DNA from: Prosopocoilus inquinatus
Taxonomy: Eukaryota; Arthropoda; Insecta; Coleoptera; Lucanidae
DNA length: 64,000 nt
Direction of reading: 5' to 3'
NCBI GenBank assembly: GCA_036172665.1
Contig: CM069873.1
Coordinates: 46,842,001 to 46,906,000, forward strand
In this document: piece after piece, positions 63,801-64,000 of the stretch
Position numbering within the stretch: position 1 is the stretch's first letter
Layout of the letters: every line of letters starts with the position of its first letter
Notes under the pieces: model-generated
What the model saw: only the letters and a program-made list of their open reading frames with translations
Databases searched by the model: none
What the model was told of the DNA's origin: nothing
Made by a program: the position numbers and the translations under genes

Positions 63801-64000
63801 ATGAAAAAACGATTTATTGTCATTGACATTCAAGGATTTAAAGTGGAAAATAATCAATTTATACCAAAAGAGTTGGCTTCTTACGATAGTGAAAGAAAAC
63901 TGAGTCATTTTTTATTTCAACCACCCACAAGTTTGTCAATGGTCCCCAGAAAATTTCAAAATGCAATGCAAACTGGTTAATGACCAATCACCATTGCATT
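63801..64000 (+). pseudogene. IDIQGF-type protein, runs to the window end (copy C)
   Basis: ATG at 63801; RFIVIDIQGFKVENNQFIP, LASYDSERKLSHFLFQ and FQNAMQTG are seen before a stop at 63980, where copy A continues with NWLMTNYYCIDW. A small insertion or shift near 63960 causes this; the shifted frame continues to the window edge. Same place as in copy A, after the major capsid gene. Confidence 0.55.

Noticed and set aside
1..64000. tRNA, rRNA, CRISPR array or bacterial operon
   Set aside because: No cloverleaf, rRNA block or regularly spaced repeat array was seen, and the introns and retroelements show eukaryotic nuclear DNA.

Overview
This is arthropod (insect-like) nuclear DNA. It is AT-rich, has GT-AG introns inside mobile-element genes, and contains almost nothing except transposable elements and endogenous virus-like elements. 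I found no ordinary host gene, tRNA, rRNA or CRISPR array. The mix of relatives (a Polinton/Maverick- or adintovirus-like family carrying a DUF8207-like protein, Gypsy, Copia, piggyBac, Penelope) resembles hymenopteran genomes. That placement is inference.

Layout. (i) 1-2552: AT-rich DNA with three foldback or MITE-like repeats. (ii) 2553-15932: Polinton-like copy A. A protein-primed DNA polymerase B points right and converges on a long leftward block: integrase, a small unknown protein, a DUF8207-like protein, packaging ATPase, a two-exon Pro-rich protein, a Ser/Pro-rich protein, an unknown protein, major capsid, penton-like capsid, adenain-like protease and the tail of a phospholipase-like minor capsid gene. 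(iii) 16005-32155: copy B, a diverged, head-to-head inverted relative lacking the capsid half. It is broken by a 3-kb insertion (18339-21380, with a hammerhead-ribozyme-like motif) and by a complete Gypsy element (22604-30830, GCGT target duplication). The Gypsy is itself interrupted by a complete piggyBac element (26483-28709, TTAA duplication) with an intact transposase. (iv) 32795-38255: a second Gypsy family, minus strand, whose pol ends in a macro (ADP-ribose) domain plus a CCCH zinc finger. Its gag carries a SAP-like motif and an 11/22-residue coiled-coil repeat (the SAP part survives only in the copies at 46-58 kb). (v) 38359-42360: a palindrome, a long-terminal-inverted-repeat element and a truncated Penelope-like element with a GIY-YIG domain. 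(vi) 43804-59039: a 1.48-kb direct copy of the core of, and then, a 13,754-bp near-perfect palindrome (45286-59039). Its arms carry a Copia 3' end, a rearranged macro-type Gypsy and an unclassified AT-rich repeat. (vii) 59315-64000: Polinton-like copy C, plus strand, entered from its capsid end and running off the window.

How it fits together. The three Polinton-like copies share gene order and cross-validate each other. Integrase and polB would integrate and replicate the element. The ATPase, protease, major capsid, penton and phospholipase-like protein form a virion module like that of adintoviruses. All three copies are decayed by stops, frameshifts and deletions, so none looks autonomous. 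The features most worth checking are the giant palindrome (genuine foldback duplication or assembly artefact), the Gypsy pol-macro-CCCH fusion, the hammerhead-like motif in an inverted repeat, and the unknown genes conserved between the copies.
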